Assembly (NCBI RefSeq): GCF_026341775.1
Contig: NZ_JAPEOB010000003.1
Span: 1,054,001 to 1,118,000 of the forward strand
From: Streptomyces sp. NBC_00654
GTDB taxonomy: Bacteria > Actinomycetota > Actinomycetes > Streptomycetales > Streptomycetaceae
Length of the DNA stretch: 64,000 nucleotides
Reading direction: 5' to 3'
This document shows, piece by piece, positions 51,836-59,515 of the stretch (position 1 is the stretch's first letter; each line of letters starts with the position of its first letter). The position numbers were made by a program, and so were the translations under genes. The notes beneath the pieces are model-generated. The model did no database searches, was not told where the DNA came from, and worked only from the letters and a program-made list of their open reading frames with translations.

Positions 51836-52456
51836 TCAGGACTCCTTGACCGCGATGGTCTCCACGGTGTTGGCGACGTGCTCGAACGCGTCAGCCGCCT
51901 CTTCCAGTACGTCCACGATCTGCTTGAGCTTCAGAACCTCCATGGCGTCGTACTTGCCATTGAAGAGGTGGGCGAGCAGCTTGCGGTGGATCTGGTCGGC
52001 CTGGTTCTCCAGACGGTTGACCTCGATCCAGTACTCGGTGAGGTTCTCCATGGTCCGCAGGCTCGGCATGGCCTCGGCGGTCAGCTCCGCCGCACGGGCC
52101 AGGACCTCGATCTGCTGCTCGACACCCTTGGGGAGCTCTTCGACCTGGTACAGCACGACCAGGTCGACGGCCTCCTCCATGAAGTCCATGATGTCGTCGA
52201 GCGACGAAGCGAGGTTGTAGATGTCCTCGCGGTCGAACGGCGTGATGAAGGAGGAGTTGAGCTGGTGGAAGATCGCGTGGGTGGCATCGTCCCCCGCGTG
52301 CTCCGCTGCCCGCATACGCTCCGCGATCTCGACTCGGGAGGCAGAATCCGCCCCGAGCAGTTCCATGAGGAGTTTCGAGCCCGTGACGATGTTGTCCGCA
52401 GACGCGGAGAACATGTCGTAGAAGCTCGTCTCCCTGGGGGTCAGACGAAAGCGCAC
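51836..52456 (-). CDS. DUF47 PhoU-like partner of Pit
   Basis: This 206-residue helical protein belongs to DUF47 (PhoU-like), with DREDIYNLASSLDDIMDFMEEAVDLVVLYQVEELP and LENQADQIHRKLLAHLF. PhoU-type metal-binding acidic residues are kept (ERMRAAEHAGDDATH). DUF47 proteins are encoded next to Pit and regulate it. GTG 52454-52456 is the start; no ATG precedes the conserved part. Confidence 0.92.
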   Translation of the reverse strand: MRFRLTPRETSFYDMFSASADNIVTGSKLLMELLGADSASRVEIAERMRAAEHAGDDATHAIFHQLNSSFITPFDREDIYNLASSLDDIMDFMEEAVDLVVLYQVEELPKGVEQQIEVLARAAELTAEAMPSLRTMENLTEYWIEVNRLENQADQIHRKLLAHLFNGKYDAMEVLKLKQIVDVLEEAADAFEHVANTVETIAVKES

Positions 52457-52599
52457 GTGGGGTCCTCGGGGTGCTTTGGATTCGGTCAGGCTGATGCTAG
52501 GCGCATCATCCGGCCACGGCTAACCGGCATTCTCAGTGTCGCCCATCAGGCACAGTGATCAGCACGGACCCCCGGTCACGTTTCGGCTGGATTCGTTAC

Positions 52600-52622
52600 G
52601 ATATACCGGGCAGGGGTATATC
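52600..52622. promoter_or_regulatory. CsoR operator
   Basis: GATATACC (52600-52607) and GGTATATC (52615-52622) are perfect inverted repeats around GGGCAGG, about 65 bases before csoR. The G-rich core flanked by TA resembles Streptomyces CsoR operators (ATACCCC..GGGGTAT type). Confidence 0.8.
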
Positions 52623-52687
52623 GAACGCAGATAAGACGCAGGCACGACACAGACAAGACACAGCTCAGAGGACAACGGGAGGACGCA

Positions 52688-53053
52688 ATGACGGACGCGA
52701 TGACCACCACCGAGACCACGGAAAGCGGCGCGGCGGGCACCGCCGAGGCCGTCACCGACCACGACCGCGGTATCCACGGCTACCACCACCAGAAGGCCGA
52801 GCACCTCAAGCGCCTGCGCAGGATCGAGGGCCAGATCCGCGGCCTCCAGCGCATGGTCGACGAGGACGTCTACTGCATCGACATACTCACTCAGGTCTCG
52901 GCCTCCACCAAGGCCCTGCAGTCGTTCGCGCTCCAGCTGCTGGAGGAGCATCTGCGCCACTGTGTCGCCGACGCCTCGGTCAAGGGCGGCGAGGAGATCG
53001 ACGCGAAGGTCGAGGAGGCCACGAAGGCGATCGCCCGTCTGCTCCGTACGTGA
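52688..53053 (+). CDS. csoR: copper-sensing repressor CsoR
   Basis: This 121-residue all-helical CsoR has copper ligands Cys63 (EDVYCIDIL), His88 and Cys92 (EEHLRHCVAD). They are spaced exactly as Cys75, His100 and Cys104 of S. lividans CsoR. The ~20-residue N-terminal tail is low-complexity. ATG 52688 has GGGAGG upstream. It binds the palindrome at 52600 and should leave DNA on Cu(I) binding. No copper ATPase lies in the window. Confidence 0.94.
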   Translation: MTDAMTTTETTESGAAGTAEAVTDHDRGIHGYHHQKAEHLKRLRRIEGQIRGLQRMVDEDVYCIDILTQVSASTKALQSFALQLLEEHLRHCVADASVKGGEEIDAKVEEATKAIARLLRT

Positions 53054-53086
53054 GCCGGTGGACGAGGAACCGCGACGTGCGGGATG

Positions 53087-53341
53087 TCACCCCCGGCGGC
53101 AGCCCTGCCGGGGGACCGATGCCCGGTGCCCGGCACACGGCGCGTCCGCCCGCACGTCTCCTCGTACGTCCGCCCGCCCATCTCCCCGTACGCTTCCGCG
53201 CACGTCGAGCACCTCGTCGATACGGTCCGGACTGAGGCGTTCCTCACGGGTGGCCGAGGCCGCGATCATCAGCTCGCCGCACAGTTCGATCTCGGCGAGA
53301 GCCACACGGTCCTGAGCGTTCGGAGCGCTGAGCGTCACCAC
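53087..53341 (-). CDS. small conserved-looking protein
   Basis: This predicted 84-residue protein has core VVTLSAPNAQDRVALAEIELCGELMIAASATREERLSPDRIDEVLDV, which is well-formed and hydrophilic, followed by an Arg/Asp/Gly-rich tail. The core recalls a short conserved Streptomyces family of unknown function. GTG 53339-53341 follows GAGAGG by 7 bases. The tail after residue 55 may be less constrained. Confidence 0.6.
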   Translation of the reverse strand: MVTLSAPNAQDRVALAEIELCGELMIAASATREERLSPDRIDEVLDVRGSVRGDGRADVRGDVRADAPCAGHRASVPRQGCRRG

Positions 53342-53570
53342 CTGCGTCACCTCTCTCTGCCGTCGCCGACCCTTGGCGCACCTGCCCCTAGCGTAGGGAG
53401 CGGGAGAGTCGATGTGCATGGCACGGACGGACCATTTCGGCCACCCAACCGGACCCCGCATACCGCGCGCACGTACCGGGCTCGCGGACCGGGCGGGCCT
53501 GACGGGACCGGGCGGACCTGGCGGAACCGGGCGGACCTGACGGGACCGGGCTCGGCGGGGCGCTCGGCTT

Positions 53571-54428
53571 TCAGCCCTGCCGGATCTCCCCCGTATAGAT
53601 GTCGTCGTCGTCCGGCAGCATCACGGTGACCGGCACCCCGAACCCGTACAGCAGCATCGTCGACACGACGGTCACCTCGGGCCCCTCGGCGGCGAAGGTG
53701 AAACGGTGGCGCACCTTGCGCAGCCGCCCCTCCTCGTCCAGATAGGCGTCGAAGGGGACGGCGTCCCTGCGGAACCCTTTCGCCGCGGCGGCCAGCGCAC
53801 CGCGCGACTGCGGCGAGGCCGCCCGCGCCGCGCGGCCCAGGTCGGCGGTGCCCCGGTAGTGGTGCACCGTCACCCCGGCCAGCTCCGTCTCCCCTCGGTA
53901 CGTCACCCCGCGCGCACCGCGCAGCAGTTCCGCCGCGGCCATCGGATCGGTGACCCCGCCGGTGAGGAGATTGCCGTCGTCCAGAGCCGTCGTATCGACC
54001 CTGACCCACTTGTCGTCGGGGACTCCGGCTCCACGGTTCTTCATATAGAGGGCCCCGGGGGCCAGCAGCTCGGTGATCGGCCGGTGCCCCTCGCCCCCCG
54101 CGGCGTCCTTCGGCAGCACGACCTTGATCTCCCCGAGCTGCCTGCGGAAGTCGTACATCCCCTGACCCCTGATCGTCACCCGGGTCCCGCCGACCGCCGT
54201 CTCCATCGACGTACGCGTTTCGGCGCCGCCCGACTCGGCCAGCACATCGGCCGCCTGCCCGAGCACATCGGCGGGACGTCCCGCCGAGACCGCGCCGCCC
54301 CCGGCCGCCGGCCCCTCGTCGCCCTCGCCGCCGCCCGAACACCCGACGGACACCGCCATCACACCCGCCACCGCCAGGGCGCGGACCGTCCGGGCCCTGC
54401 CTCCACACCTGTGCTGCCGCACCACCAT
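53571..54428 (-). CDS. LppX/LprG-like lipoprotein, unknown function
   Basis: This 285-residue protein has lipobox VMAVSVGC, with Cys near residue 30, and a Gly/Glu-rich linker. A beta-rich domain follows (TSMETAVGGTRVTIRGQGMYDFRRQLGEIKVVLP, PFDAYLDEEGRLRKVRHRFTF). This looks like a DUF of the LppX/LprG lipid-binding type seen in actinobacteria. No enzyme motif is seen. It lies upstream of the small gene at 53087 on the same strand. Confidence 0.8.
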   Translation of the reverse strand: MVVRQHRCGGRARTVRALAVAGVMAVSVGCSGGGEGDEGPAAGGGAVSAGRPADVLGQAADVLAESGGAETRTSMETAVGGTRVTIRGQGMYDFRRQLGEIKVVLPKDAAGGEGHRPITELLAPGALYMKNRGAGVPDDKWVRVDTTALDDGNLLTGGVTDPMAAAELLRGARGVTYRGETELAGVTVHHYRGTADLGRAARAASPQSRGALAAAAKGFRRDAVPFDAYLDEEGRLRKVRHRFTFAAEGPEVTVVSTMLLYGFGVPVTVMLPDDDDIYTGEIRQG

Positions 54429-54603
54429 CGCCTGCCAACCCTCAACGACTACTGCCCGACCGAGCCCTCACCCGCCCCGCATAACGACCACCGCGGTCCC
54501 CCGTCACGCCGCCCCGGCGCGCCCCCGCCGCGCCCCTCCCCGCCGCCCCGGGCAATCGGCCCGCTCCCTCCCGCATCGGGGCCGCCCCCAGTACCGTGGA
54601 CGC

Positions 54604-54834
54604 GTGCCTGAGGAACCCCCCACCCACACCCCCGTCACCGCGGCATCCCCCGCCGCGACGCCCCTCGCGCCCTGGCTGACCGCACCCCTGCCGGGCGGCG
54701 CCGGGCACAGCACCTCGACGGTCGAACGGGGCTCGTTCTGCCTGGCCCGCTGCAGCTGCGGCTGGTCGGGACCGGCCCGCAGATCACGGGACCGGGCCCG
54801 CAGCGACGCCGAACAGCACCTCGCCGCGCCCTGA
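54604..54834 (+). CDS. 76-aa Cys-rich small protein
   Basis: This small protein starts with a Pro/Thr/Ala-rich tail and ends in SFCLARCSCGWSGPARRSRDRARSDAEQHLAAP. The CxxxCxCGW motif with a following basic helix may bind zinc or nucleic acid. It starts at GTG 54604, 22 bases before an in-frame Pro-rich stretch. Codon use is normal. Function not recognised. Confidence 0.65.
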   Translation: MPEEPPTHTPVTAASPAATPLAPWLTAPLPGGAGHSTSTVERGSFCLARCSCGWSGPARRSRDRARSDAEQHLAAP

Positions 54835-54929
54835 CGCCCCGGCACTCCCCGACTCCCCGCACGCACCCGGACAGCCGCATGTTTCCGGCCGGAGGCTCCG
54901 CCCCGGCGGTCCCCCGATCCGGAGGTCCC

Positions 54930-56576
54930 ATGAACGCCCCCACCGCGCCGAGCCGCCGCACCGTGCTGGGCACCGGGCTGGCCGCGGCGCTCACCACCGC
55001 CGCCGCCACCGCCTGCGAGGCCTCGGACAACGGCCCCGGCGCGGGCGGGCCGACCGGCGGGGGCTCCGACCCGGGCCCCGGCGGCGCCCCGGCCACCGCC
55101 CGCCCCACCACGCCCGCCCCGCCGGCTTCCGCCCCGGCCTCCCCCGCCGACTGGCCGGCCCTGGCCCGCAGCCTGGACGGACCCCTCGTACGGCCCGGCG
55201 ACTCCGCGTACGGCACGGCCCGACAGCTCTACAACACCCGGTTCGACGGTCTGAAACCGGCGGCCGTGGCGTACGCGGAACACGAGGACGACATCCGCGA
55301 GTGCCTGGCCTTCGCCCGTACGACCGGCACCCCCGTGGCGATACGCAGCGGCGGTCACTCCTACGCGGGCTGGTCCAGCGGCAACGGCCGCCTCGTCATC
55401 GACGTCTCCTCGCTCGCCCGGGTCGAGCGCGACGGCACCGGGAGCACCATAGGCGCGGGCGCCCGGCTGATCGATGTCTACCGGGGCCTGGCCCGGCACG
55501 GCCGGACGATCCCCGGCGGCTCCTGTCCCACGGTCGGCATCTCCGGCCTCACGCTGGGCGGCGGGCACGGCGTCGCCTCCCGCGCGTACGGCCTGACCTG
55601 CGACAGCCTGACCTCGGCCAGACTGATCACGGCCGACGGCCGGACGGTCACCGCGGACGCCTCCCGCCATCAGGACCTGTTCTGGGCCCTGCGCGGCGCG
55701 GGCAACGGCAACTTCGGCGTCGTCACCGAACTCCGCTTCCGCACCCGGCCGGCCCCCCGTACGGTCAGCGCCTACCTCAGCTGGCCCTGGTCCCGCGCGC
55801 AGGCGGTCCTCGCCGCCTGGCAGTCATGGGGGCCGGACCAGCCGGACGAGATCTGGTCCTCCGCCCACCTCGCCGCGGGGCCGGGCGGCGCCACCCCCAC
55901 CCTCACGGTCGCCGCGTTCAGCCTCGGTACGTACGGGGACCTGCAGAACGCCGTCGACCGCCTCGCCGACCGGATCGGCGCCTCCGCCTCCTCCGTATCG
56001 CTGCGCAGCCGCAGCTACCAGGAGGCGATGCTCGTGTACGCGGGCTGCTCGGGCTTCACGGACGCGCAGTGCCATCTGCCGGGTACGACACCGGGCCGTA
56101 CGGCGGACGGGGCCCTCCAGCGCGAGACGTACAGCGCCGCCTCCGACTTCTTCACCGGCTCGCTCCCCCCGGCGGGCCTGCGCGTCCTGATCGACCGGAC
56201 GGAGGCGTTCACCCGGATCGGCGCGGGGCGGGAACAGGGCGGCGGCGGCGGTTCCCTCTCGCTGACCGCGCTCGGCGGGGCCATCAACCGGGTCGGCCGG
56301 CAGGAGACCGCGTTCGTCCACCGCGGCTCACGGATGCTCGCCCAGTACATCGGTTCCTGGCGCCCCGACAGCCCCGGCACCGCGCAACAGGAGTGGCTGA
56401 AAAACACCTATGGAGCGCTGCGCCGGTACGCATCGGGTGAGGCCTACCAGAACTACCCGGACCCCCTGCTGACGGACTGGCGGAAGGCCTACTACGGCAC
56501 CGCGACGGACCGACTGTCACGCCTGAAGAAGCAGTACGACCCGGCGGGCCTGTTCACCTTCCCCCACGCGCTGTGA
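54930..56576 (+). CDS. secreted FAD-dependent oxidoreductase (BBE family)
   Basis: This 548-residue protein has a twin-arginine lipoprotein-like signal (SRRTVLGTGLAAALTTAAATAC) with Cys near residue 29. The FAD_binding_4 domain has AIRSGGHSYAGWSSGNGRLVIDVSSL. The His of GGHSYAG is the bicovalent 8-alpha attachment site and the Cys of GGSCPTVGISGLTLGGGHG the second. A C-terminal BBE tail (GEAYQNYPDPLL, then the LKKQYDPAGLF motif) follows. It oxidises an alcohol, sugar or phenol; the substrate is unknown. ATG 54930 has GGAGG upstream. Confidence 0.88.
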   Translation: MNAPTAPSRRTVLGTGLAAALTTAAATACEASDNGPGAGGPTGGGSDPGPGGAPATARPTTPAPPASAPASPADWPALARSLDGPLVRPGDSAYGTARQLYNTRFDGLKPAAVAYAEHEDDIRECLAFARTTGTPVAIRSGGHSYAGWSSGNGRLVIDVSSLARVERDGTGSTIGAGARLIDVYRGLARHGRTIPGGSCPTVGISGLTLGGGHGVASRAYGLTCDSLTSARLITADGRTVTADASRHQDLFWALRGAGNGNFGVVTELRFRTRPAPRTVSAYLSWPWSRAQAVLAAWQSWGPDQPDEIWSSAHLAAGPGGATPTLTVAAFSLGTYGDLQNAVDRLADRIGASASSVSLRSRSYQEAMLVYAGCSGFTDAQCHLPGTTPGRTADGALQRETYSAASDFFTGSLPPAGLRVLIDRTEAFTRIGAGREQGGGGGSLSLTALGGAINRVGRQETAFVHRGSRMLAQYIGSWRPDSPGTAQQEWLKNTYGALRRYASGEAYQNYPDPLLTDWRKAYYGTATDRLSRLKKQYDPAGLFTFPHAL

Positions 56577-56731
56577 GACGCCGGGCCTTCGGAGCTCCGG
56601 GACCTCGGAGCTCCGGAGCCTTTGACACCAGGGGCCCAGGGGCCCTTGACGCCAGGAGCTCCGGAGCCTTTCACGCCCAAGGGCCCCGGGGCCCAGAGCC
56701 TCCGGGCCCCGGCGGTCAGGCGGTCAGGCGG
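56577..56731. repeat. short GC-rich repeats after the oxidoreductase
   Basis: This 155-base spacer has GGAGCTCCGG repeated, GGGGCCC palindromes and CGGTCAGG four times near the end. These could form terminators for both converging genes. No ORF. Confidence 0.5.
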
Positions 56732-57463
56732 TCAGGCGGCCAGGTCCTTCTCCCCCGCGGCGCCGCGTCCGGACCCCGGCCGCGGCTCGGGAATCCCGAG
56801 CGCGTCCTCGCGCCCCTCGGCGGAACCGGCGACGGGGCGCCGGGACCGTACGAGTACACCGATGCGCTCCGACCGGGAGACGGCGGTCACCAGCGGGGTC
56901 AGCAAGGCCATGGCGAGCGGCGCGAGCAGCAGGGCCACGGCCGTGCCGAGGGCGAAGCCGCCGATCACATCGGTGGGGTAGTGCACGCCCATGTAGACAC
57001 GGCAGAACCCTTCGACGAGCGCCAGGCCGAGGGCGGCGAACCCGAACTTCCGGTTGGCCACGAAGAGTCCGACACCGATGGCCATGGCCATGGTGGCGTG
57101 GTCGCTGACGAACGAGAAGTCCGTCTTGCCCTTCACGAGCACATCGAGTCCGTCGTGGTCGTTGAACGGACGCGGCCGCTCCACGAACCCCCTGATCGGG
57201 ATGTTGATGAGCAGCGCGATCCCGGCGGCGAGCGGCGCCCAGACGAGGCCGGCGACAGCGGTCACCGAGTCCTCGACCGTGCCGCGCCGGCGAACGCTCC
57301 ACCAGCACCACAGGGCCACCAGCACCATGCCGAGCATGATCCCGTACTCACCGACGAACTCCATGACCCGGTCGAACCAGGTGGGAGCGGCTTTCGCCAG
57401 CCCATTGATGTCGTAGAGCAGGCTGACGTCGGGGTTCGACCCATCGAGTGCGAGTCCAGCCAT
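56732..57463 (-). CDS. PAP2-family phosphatase
   Basis: This 243-residue membrane phosphatase has about six helices. The PAP2 motifs are KxxxxxxRP-like RGFVERPRPF, SFVSDHATMAMAIG and FCRVYMGVHYPTDVIGG. It likely removes phosphate from undecaprenyl pyrophosphate or phosphatidic acid. Start ATG 57461-57463. The C-terminal 40 residues are cytoplasmic and rich in Arg, Glu and Gly. Confidence 0.9.
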   Translation of the reverse strand: MAGLALDGSNPDVSLLYDINGLAKAAPTWFDRVMEFVGEYGIMLGMVLVALWCWWSVRRRGTVEDSVTAVAGLVWAPLAAGIALLINIPIRGFVERPRPFNDHDGLDVLVKGKTDFSFVSDHATMAMAIGVGLFVANRKFGFAALGLALVEGFCRVYMGVHYPTDVIGGFALGTAVALLLAPLAMALLTPLVTAVSRSERIGVLVRSRRPVAGSAEGREDALGIPEPRPGSGRGAAGEKDLAA

Positions 57464-57853
57464 CTGCTGCGGCCCCTTGCCTTGTCTGCTGCCGCGACGC
57501 GCGTCCGTGCACGCCGCATTGGTCGAACCCCCGTGTTCGATGCGATGCGGATATCGCGGGTCCGGCCCCGCGGTCCCGTCACCGTGCGACGGCTCTGTCG
57601 CACGACGTCCGGACCGCCGCCCGCATGGTCAGTGCACGGGCCGTCCCAGTCCAGGGAACGGCCCGCCAACCGTGTACGTTCCGCTCTCCACCGAATGATC
57701 ACCATGACGTTATCGAAGAGAGACTCGTTGTCGCAGCTCAGGGCCCAGGCTTCACAGAGAGTTCCGGCCACGGCCGACTCTCCGCCAGGCGTGGACGGCC
57801 CGTGACCTGCCGGCCCATGACCGCCAGGCCCGTGACCGTCAGGCCCATGACCG
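57464..57853. other. gene-free interval with 15-bp repeats
   Basis: This 390-base spacer separates two minus-strand genes. Four copies of a 15-base unit (GGCCCGTGACCGTCA type) lie at 57797-57856, the last overlapping the stop of the NlpC gene. The other 330 bases should include the PAP2 promoter. I see no gene. Confidence 0.6.
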
Positions 57854-58861
57854 TCAGGCCTGGGGAAGGTCCGTGGGAAGTGCCGCGGCCCCGTCCTTGG
57901 TGACCCGGGTCGCACCGAAGTAATCGGGCGTGTCGATCTTGTCGAACCGGATCACCGACCCGGTGTACGGAGCGTTGATCATGTAGCCGCCCCCGACGTA
58001 GAGCCCCACGTGGCGGATGGCCCGCGAGTTGGTCAGGTCGTCGGAGAAGAACACCAGGTCACCCGGCAGCAGCTCGTCCCGCGAGGGGTGCGGCCCGGCG
58101 TTGTACTGGTCGTTGGCCACCCGGGGCAGTTCGATGTCGACGGTCCGGTACGCGGCCTGGGTCAGCCCGGAACAGTCGAACCGGCCGCCCTGCTCCTTCG
58201 TCCCGTTCCCGCCCCACAGATACGGCGTACCGAGGCGGCCCTGCGCGAAGTGGATGGCGGCGGCCGCCTGGCGGGACGGCTCGACGCGGCCCACGGGCCT
58301 GGCGAAGCTCTTCTCCAGGGTCCGGATGATCTTGACGTAGTTCTGGGTCTCCTCGATCCCGGGGACCCCGCCCGCCTTGATCACCCGGTAGGCGCCGGCG
58401 TTGTAGGCGGCCAGCATGTTGTCGGTGGGATCGCCCGGGACCTTCTTCACATACCCGGCGAGCTCACAGTCGTACGAGGCGGCCGAGGGAATCGCGTCGG
58501 CCGGGTCCCACACGTCCCGGTCGCCGTCCTTGTCCCCGTCGATCCCGTGCGAGGCCCACGTACCGGGGATGAACTGCGCGATGCCCTGCGCGGCCGCGTG
58601 GCTCTGCGCCTTGGGGTTCCACCCGCTCTCCTGGTAGAGCTGCGCGGCCAGGAGAGCGGGGTTGATGGCGGGACAGAGATTGCCCCACTTCTGCACCAGG
58701 GGCTGGTAGCGCGCCGGAACAGCGCCCTTGGCCAGCCCGACAGCGCCGCCGCCGGCACCCGCGATCCCGGCGGCGGCCGAGTACGTACCGACGACGAGCA
58801 GCGCCACGAAGCACATGGCCAACCCGACGCCGATCCCACCGACCATCCAATATTTCCGCAC
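57854..58861 (-). CDS. lytic transglycosylase-NlpC/P60 cell-wall hydrolase
   Basis: This 335-residue protein has an N-terminal anchor (residues 7-35), then an SLT lysozyme-like domain (AAQLYQESGWNPKAQSHAAAQGIAQFIPGTW, with catalytic Glu in YQESG). The C-terminal NlpC/P60 peptidase has catalytic Cys in RFDCSGLTQAAYRTV, His in AIRHVGLYVGGGYM and a polar third residue. It can cut both glycan strands and peptide crosslinks. GTG 58859-58861 is the start. In S. coelicolor a similar two-domain protein is SCO4132. Confidence 0.9.
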   Translation of the reverse strand: MRKYWMVGGIGVGLAMCFVALLVVGTYSAAAGIAGAGGGAVGLAKGAVPARYQPLVQKWGNLCPAINPALLAAQLYQESGWNPKAQSHAAAQGIAQFIPGTWASHGIDGDKDGDRDVWDPADAIPSAASYDCELAGYVKKVPGDPTDNMLAAYNAGAYRVIKAGGVPGIEETQNYVKIIRTLEKSFARPVGRVEPSRQAAAAIHFAQGRLGTPYLWGGNGTKEQGGRFDCSGLTQAAYRTVDIELPRVANDQYNAGPHPSRDELLPGDLVFFSDDLTNSRAIRHVGLYVGGGYMINAPYTGSVIRFDKIDTPDYFGATRVTKDGAAALPTDLPQA

Positions 58862-58951
58862 CCCTCAACCATCCCCCATCGGAGCGCGGTTCACGGCCGA
58901 TTTCGCGGGTGTGTGCGACTTGTTCGGGTCATCGGGGGCGCTGACCGGTCA

Positions 58952-59515
58952 TCAGGAAGCTCCGGCGGACCAGAAATCGGAGCGCACGTTGGGACGGGGC
59001 AACGGGTAGACCCCCTTGTACGCCTTGCCGTTCGGCTCGGACGTGGAGTCGGCTACCTTCGATTCCTTCACACAGGGGCTGTCCGCCTCGAAGAAGGCCT
59101 GGCCCTTGCCGCGGATACTGACGCTGATGCCGAACCCGCTCTTCGTCACGGCGTAGACCGCGGGGAACACCTCGTCGTTGTTGACCGCCTTGATCCGGTA
59201 GTCGCTGTCCCGCCAGAAGGTCTCCACCCGGTCCAGGAACATCTCACGGCGCTCGGCGGACACGATGGTCATCACGGTCCGCCTGCGGGTCACCCCGCAG
59301 GCGCGCGTGGTCGTCGGGCCGTGCGCCCACTCGACCTCCGGCTCGATCCCCTTCAGGACCGCGTCGAGCATCTCGTCGGAACGTTCGGCGGCCTGCTGCA
59401 TGTCCATGCCGCTCTTCTTCCCTCCGTCCGACTGACGCATGCTCTCGGTCCCGCAGCCGGACAGGGCGAGCCCGAAAGCCAGGGCCATCGCAACGATCGG
59501 GAACCTTCGCCTCAC
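58952..59515 (-). CDS. lipoprotein partner of DUF1023 hydrolase, copy 1
   Basis: This 187-residue lipoprotein has lipobox ALSGC, with Cys near residue 21. A mature domain follows with DMQQAAERSDEMLDAVLKGIEPEVEWAHGPTT, three further Cys (RACGVT and SPCVKES among them) and a C-terminal NVRSDFWSAGAS. Its start GTG 59513-59515 overlaps the hydrolase stop. The second copy at 62123 is clearly homologous along its whole length. The function is unknown; it may help secrete, hold or inhibit the hydrolase. Confidence 0.85.
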   Translation of the reverse strand: MRRRFPIVAMALAFGLALSGCGTESMRQSDGGKKSGMDMQQAAERSDEMLDAVLKGIEPEVEWAHGPTTTRACGVTRRRTVMTIVSAERREMFLDRVETFWRDSDYRIKAVNNDEVFPAVYAVTKSGFGISVSIRGKGQAFFEADSPCVKESKVADSTSEPNGKAYKGVYPLPRPNVRSDFWSAGAS

